Below, one piece after another: positions 52,500 through 63,083 of a stretch of DNA of 64,000 nt. The translations under genes and the position numbers were made by a program. How positions within the stretch are numbered: position 1 is the first letter of the stretch; each line of letters begins with the position of its first letter. The stretch is from Paenibacillus plantarum. Its GTDB lineage: Bacteria; Bacillota; Bacilli; Paenibacillales; NBRC-103111. A model generated the notes under the pieces. It was not told the DNA's origin. It saw only the letters and a list, made by a program, of their open reading frames with translations, and did not search any database. Where the stretch lies: positions 310,001-374,000 of the forward strand of contig NZ_WHNY01000004.1 of the NCBI RefSeq assembly GCF_013141695.1, written 5' to 3'.

Positions 52500-55400
52500 C
52501 TAGTTACCAGCTAGCGCTGCAATATTCGTACCGGTCAATACGCTGTTAAAGACATATACTTCGTCGATCTTGCCGTTAAAGGCATTCGAAAAATCCGGCC
52601 TTCTTCCTATAAACACATGTTGATTGTTGTTATATTGGGTAGACGGAATTGAACTCAGATTGGAGCTGCTTAACGCGCCGTTGACGTAGATCCTTAACGC
52701 AGTTCCCGGCTCGAATACGCCCGCCAGATGGACCCATTCTCCAACAGGTAGCGTCCCTGCCGTCACCACACTTATGGAAGAAGTTGCACCGGTAGCAATC
52801 TGGAAGACACCTTTTCCTCCGGAATTCATATAGAGACTCCATGATCTGGAATTGGAGCCGTTCTCCTTCGAGATGATTCTGCCCTCACTCGCATAGCTGT
52901 CGACATAGACCCATGCTGACAGAGACATAGCGCCCGTAAATTGCAGTTCAGCGGGAGTTCCCAGATCGACTTCATCGTTCGCACCATCGAAATCCAGACT
53001 GTTCCCAATTTTACCCGCTGTCCATACGGGGCCGTTAATCAGGGTTCCGTTCAAATGATTGCCCGAGGAATCCGATGCAACGGTTCCTGAAGTCTCGTCA
53101 AGCTTCCAGTACCCCACAGGGGATGCTGAGCCAGGGCTAGACGATATTGTAAACTGAATCGTATACGTAGTGCTCGTCGTTCCATCGGAAGATGTCACTG
53201 TTACGGCAGCAGTGCCCGGCAGACTCACCGGTAAGTCATATGCCAATGTTGAAGGCGATGCTGAGCTGGCATCCAGCGGTGTCGCCGACACCGTCGGCAC
53301 GCCAGAGCCAGCCGGCAATACGACATTGTAGCTATACGTACTCGGATCAAACCCCGCAACTCCCTGCCCATTCACCTGCAGGTCACCGAGCACCGCCGGC
53401 ACGCGCACCTTGTACTCTGCTTGGTTGACGCCATTCACTGAGCTATTCGCCGTAATTGTTGCTGTACCGGCGTACACACCAGCGATGTTAACTGACGGTA
53501 CGTCGATAACTGACGAAGATGTAATCGTAGCTGCCGTACTGCTGGATTTCCAATCGGCATTCAGATTAGATGTGTTTGGGAATGCCTTGGTGGAGTCGAG
53601 CTGAACCGTTTGCCCAAAGGGCACTGTAACGGCTGTATTATCTGCTTTAATCGTAATCGGCACCGAATACCCATTCGTCAACCTTACAAACAGCGTCGAG
53701 TATTCAACTGCCCGGTTGAATGAAGCTTTCGTGCGGTCCACGTTAACCGTGAAAGTTACGGAAGAGTTACTTCCGAAGGTTCCTGCAGATGGCGTAACCG
53801 AATACCAATCTTCTTCCGCATTACGTCGAATCGTATAGCTGCCAGATCCACTGAGTGTGCCTGTCGAAATTGTGAACGTAGCTGAGCTGCTCGTATCAGG
53901 AATGCTAACCACATACTTATCTGACTGGAACGGGATTGGCCGTTTCGGGAACAAGCTGCTTGCCCCTTGCTCGAACGCTCCGATATCAGGAGACGCACCC
54001 GCGTACGCATCCGCAAAGTTGTTTACGATTGTTCCCTTATCCACAACGTTAACTTCCCTTGCCGTATTGATGCCAGAAGTCGTCGGTGTAAAGACACCTG
54101 CTTCCGGATTCATCATCTTGCCAATCTTGAACAAGCCATGTGCCTCGGCTCCCGGATTTGCATAAATATCCCCAGATCCATCGGCATCCGTGCTGCGTCC
54201 CAACGCATCATAATCAAAATTCGTACCGGGGTTTACGGACGGACTATTATCCTCAATGTTGTAATAATTAGACGAGCCCTTGGTGAGATCCCTCATCACG
54301 ACAATTAGATTATTTCGGGTACCGCCATACCAGTTCTTCGGCGTGCTGCTGCCAGTAATCGCTTTGGGAACTGCATAAATCGTATTGTTGAAGAACCAAG
54401 TCTCACCTTTATAGACGGTGCTGCTGTTACCACCCAATTTGACGACCGACCCCGTGCCTGTTCTTCGATAATCATTCAGATTATGGAACACATTATTAAA
54501 TGCGTAGCTCGGCCCGACCATATTCGGAGCGAAGCTGGTGCCGGAATAGCTCATCTCGAACCGATTGTCGAACACTCGGATATTCGATTGTCCACCGTCA
54601 AATTCGACACTATCATCATTGGCGTATCCGAAGAAATTGCCGTAGATATCTGCATCCTTATAAAATCCGCCGCTCTCCTGATTATTATAATAGCCGCTGA
54701 TCACGTCATTGAACCGGTGGTACTCATCTGTTCCAATGAAATCGTTATATCTGACCACCATGCCGCCTGCGCTTCGGAGATACATCGCCTCGGGTCCTTG
54801 AGGGTGAGAATTGCTAAACACTTGCCCATCCGAGGTGACACCTCCCCACGGGTTCGCATAGCCTCTCGGCTCATGCACATAGCTGCGTTCGACAACGATA
54901 TTCTTTGCATCCTCGATCCGGAAACCGGCATCCCCTTCCAGCATGTCTCCCTGCGCATCGATTGGTGTGCCGTAACCTACATCACTTTTATTGATATAAG
55001 CCAACTGTGCAGCTGTATGCACGGTATCGACTGCCGTGCGCCCCCAGCCGGAAATATCCGCATTTGTAATGCGAACGTCGTGATCCGTGCTGTTCAAGTA
55101 GATGCCATTCTTGCTGCCGCCCTTGACAATAAAGCCATCCAGAATCGTATATGCCGTATTAGTAACCGTTACGGCGTTCTGAGTTAGCGTACCGGCATCG
55201 ATGGTGAGACCTGTATCGTTAACAATTTTGATCCAGCCGCTGTTCGATCCGGTCAGCCCGTTTATGACCAATCCGCCGCTCGTATACAAACTGGATAACG
55301 AAATCGTCTGTGCGATCACGGGGTTCGAGGTCCAGGTTTGAACCGTTCCCGTTTCAGATTTGATGAGCGTGCTTCCGTAATATACATCCGACTTGACATC

Positions 55401-56531
55401 ATAGGACGTATTCTCATCCAGCCTCACAATGCTGCCTGAAAAAATCTCCTTACCTGGAATATAAATGGGATCCAGTGCATTTTTCCACACCGTGTCCGCT
55501 GTTTTCTTGTAGTACAGATGACGGATTAGATCATCTCGTCCGCCTGCAATATAAGCACTAATGGAGTTAAAAGATGGCGTCAGCGTCAACCCGTACACCG
55601 GGGTAGGCACTCCGGCCGTCACCGTCACTAGAGCTGAAGCGGTGTACACCGTAGGGGTTGTGCTCGGCGGTGTGGTTGTTGTAGACGTAGCTGAGATGGT
55701 CGAAGTTCCGATATTCACTGCTGTGACAAGCCCTGTGTTCGCATCGACAGTAGCGACGGAGGAATTGCTGCTGCTCCAGACGACTGCCTGCGGTGCTCCG
55801 GATGGAGCTACGGTGGCGATCAGTGTATCCGTGCCAGCTTTCTCGATCGACGTGGACGTCTTATTCAAAGTGACGCCTGTAACGGTACTCGGTGCCGTAC
55901 CACCGGTTTGCACAAGGCTGATATCGTCTACATAAGCGGTCATGCTGCCGCTGACGGCGCTGCTTGAGAACACGTAGATCCGCATATATTTCGCATTTGC
56001 GGGCACAGTGAAGTTATTTTGATACAATGTGTATCCAGATGTCGTCGTCCCCGTAACCGAGCCAACAATTACATCCGAACCGACTGTCGTGGATCCGGTC
56101 GTGGAAAAGTTATCTGGCCCCGCTTTGTCATAAAACCGGACGACCATTCCCGTCGAGGATGCCGAGTTGGTACAAGCCGTTACATTCAAGTAAAAGGAAA
56201 TGTTGTAGGTTTGACCGGGAATGACCGACACAAATTGCTGCGCTGGCGTCTTCTGACTGCCCGAACTTGCCGATACCTTCAAAGCATTGTTGCCCGAATG
56301 AGCATAGGTCGAACCCGCTGGGCTGCCGTTGGTAGCTTTCGATCCAGTAGAATCGATTTTCCAGTTGTCAAAGATGAGAATACCTGAACCTGTCGCACTC
56401 TCGAACCCACCGTTCAGTAGATTGCCATTCCCGAAAGCTGCAGCAGGCTTCGCCATCCCTAATGGGATATAACCCAATACCAAGCAAAACATGATGAGCT
56501 TGCATAATCGACTTTTCAATACGTTACTCAT
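52500..56531 (-). CDS. Giant secreted right-handed beta-helix protein with LamG (1343 aa)
   Basis: Exported multi-domain protein, probable polysaccharide lyase or hydrolase. Signal peptide about 1-32. Domains in order: CBM4/9-like sandwich (about 35-210), Big2-type Ig domain (about 213-305), a connecting sandwich, a right-handed parallel beta-helix (about 404-850) with repeated asparagine-rich rungs such as NGIYLNSTDHDVRITNADIS and DADIYGNFFGY, Ig-like domains, a cadherin-like sandwich (about 1048-1130), and a C-terminal LamG (about 1134-1340). The helix resembles PL9/PL1-type pectinolytic folds, but I cannot see a family-specific catalytic signature. Start ATG follows AAAGGAGG. It follows an SGNH esterase and a regulator in one unit. 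Confidence 0.82.
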   Translation of the reverse strand: MSNVLKSRLCKLIMFCLVLGYIPLGMAKPAAAFGNGNLLNGGFESATGSGILIFDNWKIDSTGSKATNGSPAGSTYAHSGNNALKVSASSGSQKTPAQQFVSVIPGQTYNISFYLNVTACTNSASSTGMVVRFYDKAGPDNFSTTGSTTVGSDVIVGSVTGTTTSGYTLYQNNFTVPANAKYMRIYVFSSSAVSGSMTAYVDDISLVQTGGTAPSTVTGVTLNKTSTSIEKAGTDTLIATVAPSGAPQAVVWSSSNSSVATVDANTGLVTAVNIGTSTISATSTTTTPPSTTPTVYTASALVTVTAGVPTPVYGLTLTPSFNSISAYIAGGRDDLIRHLYYKKTADTVWKNALDPIYIPGKEIFSGSIVRLDENTSYDVKSDVYYGSTLIKSETGTVQTWTSNPVIAQTISLSSLYTSGGLVINGLTGSNSGWIKIVNDTGLTIDAGTLTQNAVTVTNTAYTILDGFIVKGGSKNGIYLNSTDHDVRITNADISGWGRTAVDTVHTAAQLAYINKSDVGYGTPIDAQGDMLEGDAGFRIEDAKNIVVERSYVHEPRGYANPWGGVTSDGQVFSNSHPQGPEAMYLRSAGGMVVRYNDFIGTDEYHRFNDVISGYYNNQESGGFYKDADIYGNFFGYANDDSVEFDGGQSNIRVFDNRFEMSYSGTSFAPNMVGPSYAFNNVFHNLNDYRRTGTGSVVKLGGNSSTVYKGETWFFNNTIYAVPKAITGSSTPKNWYGGTRNNLIVVMRDLTKGSSNYYNIEDNSPSVNPGTNFDYDALGRSTDADGSGDIYANPGAEAHGLFKIGKMMNPEAGVFTPTTSGINTAREVNVVDKGTIVNNFADAYAGASPDIGAFEQGASSLFPKRPIPFQSDKYVVSIPDTSSSATFTISTGTLSGSGSYTIRRNAEEDWYSVTPSAGTFGSNSSVTFTVNVDRTKASFNRAVEYSTLFVRLTNGYSVPITIKADNTAVTVPFGQTVQLDSTKAFPNTSNLNADWKSSSTAATITSSSVIDVPSVNIAGVYAGTATITANSSVNGVNQAEYKVRVPAVLGDLQVNGQGVAGFDPSTYSYNVVLPAGSGVPTVSATPLDASSASPSTLAYDLPVSLPGTAAVTVTSSDGTTSTTYTIQFTISSSPGSASPVGYWKLDETSGTVASDSSGNHLNGTLINGPVWTAGKIGNSLDFDGANDEVDLGTPAELQFTGAMSLSAWVYVDSYASEGRIISKENGSNSRSWSLYMNSGGKGVFQIATGATSSISVVTAGTLPVGEWVHLAGVFEPGTALRIYVNGALSSSNLSSIPSTQYNNNQHVFIGRRPDFSNAFNGKIDEVYVFNSVLTGTNIAALAGN

Positions 56532-56607
56532 TTAGTAGTTCCTCCTTTATGATGGACCCTAACAAACTAGTACGTTTTGCGCGTTATGAGCTTTGTAATT
56601 GTAGGTT

Positions 56608-57231
56608 TCAATTGTTGTGCAAGTAGCCGGCAATGAATGCAGCTTGCTGCTTTTGGATCTGCGGGACGTAATGTACATGATCGCAGAACAGCATCTTGCT
56701 ATCGCCCAGCTTTTGAGTAAATCTGTACAAATCTATGGTTTTGACTCCAGCAGCCTCCATAATCCGATCGGCAACTTCGTTATAGTGGATGACGTCGCGA
56801 TTATACCGTACAAATTTCTTGATCTGCTCCTCATGGATGGCATCATCAACAGGCGTAGTCCTCACCCAAATTATTCGAACAGGAAGAGGCTGCATAAGTT
56901 GTAGAATGTCCTGTAAGTTGGCTTCATACTGCTCTAATGGAACTTGCAGTTCGCCCGTCGACGGATTTCGTTTAATATCGTGCAACCCGCAATTTAGTAA
57001 CAAAATGGAATGATTAAACAAACGATTAGAGACGAGATAGGATAAATATTGAAGAACCATGCCGCTGTCCCCACCGTTTGCGCCTCTCATCGCGTTGGGG
57101 AGATCTTGGTTTTCGTTAATGGCATACTGATCCTTCTTACGATCATACATTAGTTCACTTTCCAGCATTTTCTCCAAATAGACCCCGTAATCGATCGAAA
57201 TGCTGTCCCCTAAAACGAACATTTTATCCAA
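56608..57231 (-). CDS. SGNH-family esterase
   Basis: Cytoplasmic GDSL/SGNH hydrolase of 207 aa, likely a carbohydrate esterase that removes acetyl or similar groups from imported oligosaccharides. Block I is VLGDS (Ser10), block II NGGDSG (Gly53), block III CGLHD in place of the usual GxND, and block V DHVHY (Asp184, His187). No signal peptide. I chose the TTG at 57231, 7 nt after GGAGG; the first ATG (57222) is too far from it. It is co-directional with the AraC-type regulator upstream (63 nt) and the beta-helix gene downstream. Confidence 0.82.
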   Translation of the reverse strand: MDKMFVLGDSISIDYGVYLEKMLESELMYDRKKDQYAINENQDLPNAMRGANGGDSGMVLQYLSYLVSNRLFNHSILLLNCGLHDIKRNPSTGELQVPLEQYEANLQDILQLMQPLPVRIIWVRTTPVDDAIHEEQIKKFVRYNRDVIHYNEVADRIMEAAGVKTIDLYRFTQKLGDSKMLFCDHVHYVPQIQKQQAAFIAGYLHNN

Positions 57232-57293
57232 CAATACTCCTCCTTTCAAATGCCCTGGAACACTTCCTAAACCCACCTCCTCTCTCAGCAGAT

Positions 57294-59543
57294 TTAATGT
57301 TCTGTTTGTTCACGATATTTGCCAGGTGTTATATGCTCCGAACTTTTGAATGAGCGGATAAAGTTTCCCGAATTGCTAAAATGCAACTTCTGCGCTATTT
57401 CGCTGATCGTCATATCCGTTTCCCGTAGCCATCGTTTTGCAATTCCAAGACGAACATTAGCAAGATACTCGCCGAAATTAATGCCCATTTCCTGTCGAAA
57501 CACACGGCTAACATAGACGGGATGATAATTTAACCTTTCTGCGCACGATTCCAATGTAAGATTGGTTTCAGCTTCGTTGTTAATCATCATACAGACCTCT
57601 TTGGATATGCGGTGATGCGCCTTATCTTTTTGCTCGCTAATCACCTTGACTAATGGCGCGATCAGCGTTTGCATAAACCAACTTTCGATTTCCGGAATCG
57701 TCTTAATTTCAAACAACCGTTCAAATAACGAGACCGTTCCATCGTATGGCATAACCCCACCTATTTCCTGATGAAGACGAAGCAGGTCGGTTAGAAGCCT
57801 CGCCACAAAGATCTGGTAATCCCGATGGTCGGCCGCATTCTTATAAATTTCCTGAAGAAATACGCTAAGCTTCTGACTGATCTCTTCCTCATTGCCTAGT
57901 TTGATCGAATCGATCAACTCATTCTCCATCTGCATCGGAAAAATCGGGGGCAGTTCGCGGTTGGGCTGAACTTCGTCGAAGAAAAGCAGCGATTCTTGCT
58001 CATAGCGAATTCTGTATTTTAGGGCCTCGAGCCCTTCCAAATAAGCCTTCGGTATTTCCTTTAAGTCTGTATGAACCCTGCTAACTCCAATGCTCAATGG
58101 CAATCGCAAAAACTGCCTCACCTTTTGCTGAATCTCCATCGCCCGTTCAAAAGCTAGCAGTCGAGCCTCCTGGGAGTCGTCACTATCACTGCCCATGATT
58201 AACACCTGCGACTGGTTAATCACAATCGACTCAAAGCGTTCCTGAGATGGAACAATCTCACCTGCGATATTGCTAATCGCAAACATCAGCAAGTAGCGAT
58301 CATGCTCTGTGTAGCTGGTACCTTCAAGCGTATCAAATTCGGATACAAGTACCACATATTGCTTCAGATTCGTTGGGTAATTGTAGTTTATCATCATCTC
58401 TTCAATTTCATTGCGTCGCCATTCGCCTAATATCAGCTTGGTGACGAAAAATTGCTTCAGTTGATCGCTCATTTGTTGCCGCAAGTGAAGTAAAGACTTC
58501 AACTTTCCGCTGATAATGTCAATCTCGCTGCCTTTGTCCGAACCCGACACTAAATCGCGGAGCGCTCCATACCATCTTTTAATTGGTGAATAAATAACCC
58601 GTGAGCTATAGAGCGACACCAAAATGGTAAGAATTAAAATCCCCGTGCAAATATAAATCGTGTATCGGCCAATTTCCCTTGAGTCCATCGAAATGTCGTC
58701 CAACGAAATAACCGATAAATACAACCAGTTGTTGTAGCTCGAACGGTAGGGAATAATAACGGACGGCTTGCCATTCAGTTCAATGGCAATTGCCTTATCA
58801 TTTTCCATATCGGCTGTTTGCGCCACAATAGATTCGAGTGCGCCGTGCACATGCTCATCCGAGCTCGTTCCGGCTACAAACTTCCGATTTTCGTCCATAA
58901 TGAACATTTCGCCAAACTCTTTATTTTTAGCAAGGATGGCATTAAGATCATCAAGCGAAATATCGACGAGCAACAAGGCAATTGGATTATCGGAATGTAG
59001 TGGCAACCTTTCAACGACTGTGACTGATTTGTCGGATAGGTAATAGCGATTAAATTGCTGACCAGCCTCTGTATAGCGAGAGAAAAGTGCTGGATCCGAA
59101 TAATACGTAAAACTGCTAAAACGGCCCCCGCTGCTGATCAACCAATTTTTTTGAAGATTGACAAGCACAACATCCGTGATGCCAAGTTCATAAGACTGCA
59201 TAAAGGAAATTTCCTGCTGAATCTGCCCCACAGCCTGAAAGTCGTGTTGGGTAACGGCTTTGTTTAGCGTCTGGGCGACTAGCGTTGAGTACATTAATTG
59301 ATTCATCATCTTATCGACTAGACTTAATTCCTTTTCTGTTCGAAGATGAATCTGAGCCAATATCAAATCGTTGCCACGGATCACTTTCTCTTTTATCGAA
59401 TTAGAGGAGATGACATAGGAAAGTAACCCCAGCGTAATAACCGGAATGGCACCCAGCAAAATACTGATCGCCAGTAGCTTGGTAAAGTATCGAGACACCT
59501 CAATGTTCATGCGCTTTCTTCCCGATCCATTAAAATACTTCAT
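57294..59543 (-). CDS. Membrane-sensor AraC-family regulator
   Basis: One-piece transmembrane regulator of 749 aa, closest in layout to the protein at 39058. Membrane segments at about 15-37 and 297-320 flank the sensor domain. The C-terminal AraC domain has LTLESCAERLNYHPVYVSRVF and ISEIAQKLHFSNSGNFIRSF, then ITPGKYRE. Start ATG 59543 follows GGAGG at 7 nt. It lies between the importer's binding protein and the SGNH-beta-helix genes and may control both. Confidence 0.9.
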   Translation of the reverse strand: MKYFNGSGRKRMNIEVSRYFTKLLAISILLGAIPVITLGLLSYVISSNSIKEKVIRGNDLILAQIHLRTEKELSLVDKMMNQLMYSTLVAQTLNKAVTQHDFQAVGQIQQEISFMQSYELGITDVVLVNLQKNWLISSGGRFSSFTYYSDPALFSRYTEAGQQFNRYYLSDKSVTVVERLPLHSDNPIALLLVDISLDDLNAILAKNKEFGEMFIMDENRKFVAGTSSDEHVHGALESIVAQTADMENDKAIAIELNGKPSVIIPYRSSYNNWLYLSVISLDDISMDSREIGRYTIYICTGILILTILVSLYSSRVIYSPIKRWYGALRDLVSGSDKGSEIDIISGKLKSLLHLRQQMSDQLKQFFVTKLILGEWRRNEIEEMMINYNYPTNLKQYVVLVSEFDTLEGTSYTEHDRYLLMFAISNIAGEIVPSQERFESIVINQSQVLIMGSDSDDSQEARLLAFERAMEIQQKVRQFLRLPLSIGVSRVHTDLKEIPKAYLEGLEALKYRIRYEQESLLFFDEVQPNRELPPIFPMQMENELIDSIKLGNEEEISQKLSVFLQEIYKNAADHRDYQIFVARLLTDLLRLHQEIGGVMPYDGTVSLFERLFEIKTIPEIESWFMQTLIAPLVKVISEQKDKAHHRISKEVCMMINNEAETNLTLESCAERLNYHPVYVSRVFRQEMGINFGEYLANVRLGIAKRWLRETDMTISEIAQKLHFSNSGNFIRSFKSSEHITPGKYREQTEH

Positions 59544-59630
59544 TGCTACTCCTCCGTTAAAACGACTAGTGTTACCTCCGGTAGACGGCACAAAAGAAAG
59601 CCCAGGCATTGTTCACTTGTTACTAATCTA

Positions 59631-61181
59631 CTATTTTTTAACCGCCTGATAAGCAGCGTTTATTTCATCAATATACTTCGTGCCTCCGCTGCTCTTCCAT
59701 TGCTCAACCGCTTTTTTCCAACCTGCCGCGTCAAGCTCGCCGAGAATAAATTTGCTTTGAGCATCGTTGACGGTTTGATCCAACGTCTTGCCGAGTGTGG
59801 TATACGTTGCCGATTTATAAGGCGCCGCAGGATTGAACACTGCAACTTTCTCATTCTCTCTGCGGACTTCTGTCGCTCTGGCGACTTGCGGATCATCTGA
59901 TTTTAATTGCGGCATCAAATCAGTCAATATACTCAAGTTATAGATACCTGGGCCCGCGCCTGTTGACTTGGTGAAACCATCTTGATCCTTCCACACGACT
60001 TTATCGCCATCCATCGTATAGTGAACCCCTTCAATGCCATAGCTTAGCAGCATTTGTGCTTCCTTACTGCCCAATTTATCAATAAAACCCAATACTTGGC
60101 GCAGCTGTTCCTCTGTCTTTACGTTTTTCTTTGGAATCATCATCATCAAGTTGAATCCGCTTTCACCTCGTGTCTTGATACCAGCCGGACCTGTAAATTG
60201 GTTAATCATAATCACTTGTGCCTTCGGATCATTTTTCTGAACTGACTTCTCCCGAGTGGAATCAGAAACCTGATAATAAATACCCGCTTTGCCGCCATAG
60301 AAGATTTCGTTCTTCTTGTTAGAATCGACCAGTAGGAAGTCCTGGTTGACGCCATGCTCATCATATAACTTCTTCATTGCATTAAGGGCGTCTGTATACT
60401 GTGGCGTCAGCACAGCCGGAACTAACTTACCGCCGTCTTCCGCCCATTCATTCGGTCCGCCTAGCCAGGTAAGTAACGCTTTGAAATCCGAACCGCCATT
60501 ATCCATCACCCAACCGGTTGTATCGTTCTTCCCGTTTTTGTCTGGATCACCCGTTCCAAAGGCAACCGCTGTATTTAACAGCTCCTGCGGCGTAGACGGC
60601 GCTTTCAACCCCATATTGTCCAACCAGTCCTTGCGAATGAATATTGTACTTCTCGCTTTATCTCGACTACGGTAGATGCCGTAATTTTTTCCTTTGTATG
60701 AAGCATTGTTCAGGACACCCGCATCAAGGCGCTTCAAATTAGGGTAATCTTTTAGATAGGGCGTTAAATCCCAGAAGACACCTGCATCAACGGCATTTGT
60801 AACAGCCGGTAGATTGAGATCGGCAACAACGATCGTAGGCAAATCTCCTGCCGCGAGGGAGGCAGTCAGCTTGTCGTTGTATGCCGCGTTCGGCACCCAG
60901 TTGATGTTCAGCTTCGAGTTGGTAACCTCCATCAGCTTCTTCATGACATCGCTGTCGGCTGCTGGCGCATTTGGCGAGGTGTACATGGCCATGAGTGAGA
61001 TATTCACGGCTTCAGCTGGTTTGGCGCTACTAGATGTTGCCGATGTCGCAGTTGACGAAGACGCCGGAGTTGCAGTCGGTGTATCTCCGTTTTTTGTTCC
61101 TTCGCTGCATGCCGCTAGTAGCGCAGTGCTTAGCATTAGGGCAAGCATAACCTTTGTTTTCTGAACCGTAACCGTTTTCAT
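59631..61181 (-). CDS. LipO-like extracellular sugar-binding lipoprotein
   Basis: Solute-binding lipoprotein of 516 aa with lipobox LLAAC (Cys25), followed by an Ala/Ser/Thr-rich linker. GDPDKNGKNDTTGW and IRKDWLDNMGL match the paralogue at 35412-36947. AGAGGG lies upstream of the ATG. It works with the permeases at 61258 and 62172. Confidence 0.92.
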   Translation of the reverse strand: MKTVTVQKTKVMLALMLSTALLAACSEGTKNGDTPTATPASSSTATSATSSSAKPAEAVNISLMAMYTSPNAPAADSDVMKKLMEVTNSKLNINWVPNAAYNDKLTASLAAGDLPTIVVADLNLPAVTNAVDAGVFWDLTPYLKDYPNLKRLDAGVLNNASYKGKNYGIYRSRDKARSTIFIRKDWLDNMGLKAPSTPQELLNTAVAFGTGDPDKNGKNDTTGWVMDNGGSDFKALLTWLGGPNEWAEDGGKLVPAVLTPQYTDALNAMKKLYDEHGVNQDFLLVDSNKKNEIFYGGKAGIYYQVSDSTREKSVQKNDPKAQVIMINQFTGPAGIKTRGESGFNLMMMIPKKNVKTEEQLRQVLGFIDKLGSKEAQMLLSYGIEGVHYTMDGDKVVWKDQDGFTKSTGAGPGIYNLSILTDLMPQLKSDDPQVARATEVRRENEKVAVFNPAAPYKSATYTTLGKTLDQTVNDAQSKFILGELDAAGWKKAVEQWKSSGGTKYIDEINAAYQAVKK

Positions 61182-61257
61182 TTTAGTTAATACCCTCTTT
61201 CTATTAAAATTATATATTAAATGATGACGAACTGCACTCCCGAAGGTAATGCTATAA

Positions 61258-62172
61258 TCATCCTTTAACCGATCCCAGTAGGACGCCTTTGGTAAAATAT
61301 TTCTGCAAAAACGGATATAAAAGCAAAATAGGAAGCGTCGCGACTACGATGACTGATGCACGAACAATGTTCGAAGGCGGAATGAATGTAAACTCATCAT
61401 CGCCAACCCCAGCTGTGCTAACCGTTACGATCTGCCGGAGCAACACCTGAATCGGCCATTTGGACTGGTCGTTCATATACAGAATCGCAGATAGGAACGT
61501 GTTCCAATGACCCACTGCATAGAAAAGCGAGATCGTAGCGATAGCTGGTAGTGACAAAGGTAGAATGATCCGTAATAGAATATAGGGGTCTTTGGCGCCA
61601 TCAATCTTCGCTGACTCCTCCAATTCATCTGGAAGGGCCTGGAAAAAACTTTTGAGTATGATGAGAATGAACGGACTAACCAATCCAGTAAGCCATAGCG
61701 ACCAGTAGGAATTCAGCAACCCCAGCGATTTCACAAGCAAGAAATTAGGAATCATTCCTCCAGCAAACAGCATGGTGAACACAATCATTAGCATAACGGG
61801 ATTTCGGCCTTTTAAATATTTTCTTGATAGCGGATAAGCGAGCAATGACGTCACAATGACGTTAAGCGCAGTCCCTACCACCGTTATGAAAATCGTTGTT
61901 ATTAGGCTGCGTGGCAATGTGTTAGAGGAGAAAATAAACCGAAATCCGTCCAAGCTAAACCGTGTCGGGATAAGAAGAAACGGATGAGCCGCTAGTTCCG
62001 AAGAAGCAGCGATGGATGTAGCAAATACGTGCAAAATCGGTATAAAACATATCAGTGCATATAGAAGTAACAGAAAATAGTTGATCCAATCGAATAGCAT
62101 GTTACTCGACTGCCTGCGGGCTGCGCTGATCGGTAAAGATACATTAGCTGTTGTTGGTTTCGACTGTTCCAT
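61258..62172 (-). CDS. ABC sugar-importer permease, LplC/YtcP type
   Basis: Permease subunit of 304 aa with docking loop EESAKIDGAKDPYILL and terminal GSVKG. I chose ATG 62172, which overlaps the stop of the upstream permease as TAATG and has GAGGG at 9 nt; the ATG two codons earlier is too close to that site. Paralogue of 37000-37872. Confidence 0.92.
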   Translation of the reverse strand: MEQSKPTTANVSLPISAARRQSSNMLFDWINYFLLLLYALICFIPILHVFATSIAASSELAAHPFLLIPTRFSLDGFRFIFSSNTLPRSLITTIFITVVGTALNVIVTSLLAYPLSRKYLKGRNPVMLMIVFTMLFAGGMIPNFLLVKSLGLLNSYWSLWLTGLVSPFILIILKSFFQALPDELEESAKIDGAKDPYILLRIILPLSLPAIATISLFYAVGHWNTFLSAILYMNDQSKWPIQVLLRQIVTVSTAGVGDDEFTFIPPSNIVRASVIVVATLPILLLYPFLQKYFTKGVLLGSVKG

Positions 62173-63083
62173 TACCATATACCCTCTTCTCCCAACTTTT
62201 TAGCCAAACGATTTGCAAGAAACACCATAATCAACCCCGCTACCGATTTGAATAGACCGACTGTGGTGCTGTAGCTAAACTGGCCACCTAGAACCCCAAT
62301 ACTATAGATATAAGTATCGAATACATCCGCCACGCCCCGATTCATCGCATTCGACATCAGGAACACATGATCGAAGCTGAGATCCATGATATCCCCTACT
62401 TTAAGAATAAGCAGAATGACAACAACGTTTCGTATGCCAGGAAGTGTAATATGCCAAACTTGCCGCAGCCTGCTGGCTCCGTCGATCTCTGCCGCCTCGT
62501 AAAGACTCGTATCCACACCAGCTATCGCAGCAAGATAAATAATTGTACCCCAGCCTGCATCATGCCAGATGGACTGAATCGTATATAAGGGGCGGAACCA
62601 TGCGGCATCGAGCATGAAGTTAATTTTGTTGCCACCGAGCGATACCAATAGATTGTTGACGATCCCACCTTCTGTCGTAAGCATCAGGTAGGAGAGAGAA
62701 ACCACAACGACCCAGGAAAGAAAATGCGGTAGATAAATAACCGTCTGGATGAATCGCTTAAATAATTGCTTCCGGACTTCATTCAACATGAGGGCGAGAA
62801 GGATTGGAATTGGAAAAGCAAATACAAAGCCATACACAAACAACATCAAAGTATTTCGGAGTAGTACAAGAAACGTATCTTCCGTAAACAGCCTGTGGAA
62901 ATGCTTTAATCCGACCCATGGGCTTCCCGAAAACCCGAGAAACGGCTGAAAATCTTGAAAAGCAATAACGTTCCCAAGCATGGGCAAGTAACGAAAAATA
63001 ATGAAATATAATACACCAGGAATCATCATCAGGTATAGCCATCGATGTTTACCTAACTCTATACGCACTACCTGTAGCACCAC
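62172..63083 (-). CDS. ABC sugar-importer permease, LplB type
   Basis: Permease subunit of 303 aa with LGNVIAFQDFQP, docking loop YEAAEIDGASRLRQVW and C-terminal LAKKLGEEGIW. The start is unclear: no ATG lies near the expected N-terminus, and GTG codons at 63083, 63080 and 63068 are candidates with AAGGTGG nearby. The frame is closed upstream by a stop near 63126. Gene body is certain. Confidence 0.9.
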   Translation of the reverse strand: MVLQVVRIELGKHRWLYLMMIPGVLYFIIFRYLPMLGNVIAFQDFQPFLGFSGSPWVGLKHFHRLFTEDTFLVLLRNTLMLFVYGFVFAFPIPILLALMLNEVRKQLFKRFIQTVIYLPHFLSWVVVVSLSYLMLTTEGGIVNNLLVSLGGNKINFMLDAAWFRPLYTIQSIWHDAGWGTIIYLAAIAGVDTSLYEAAEIDGASRLRQVWHITLPGIRNVVVILLILKVGDIMDLSFDHVFLMSNAMNRGVADVFDTYIYSIGVLGGQFSYSTTVGLFKSVAGLIMVFLANRLAKKLGEEGIW

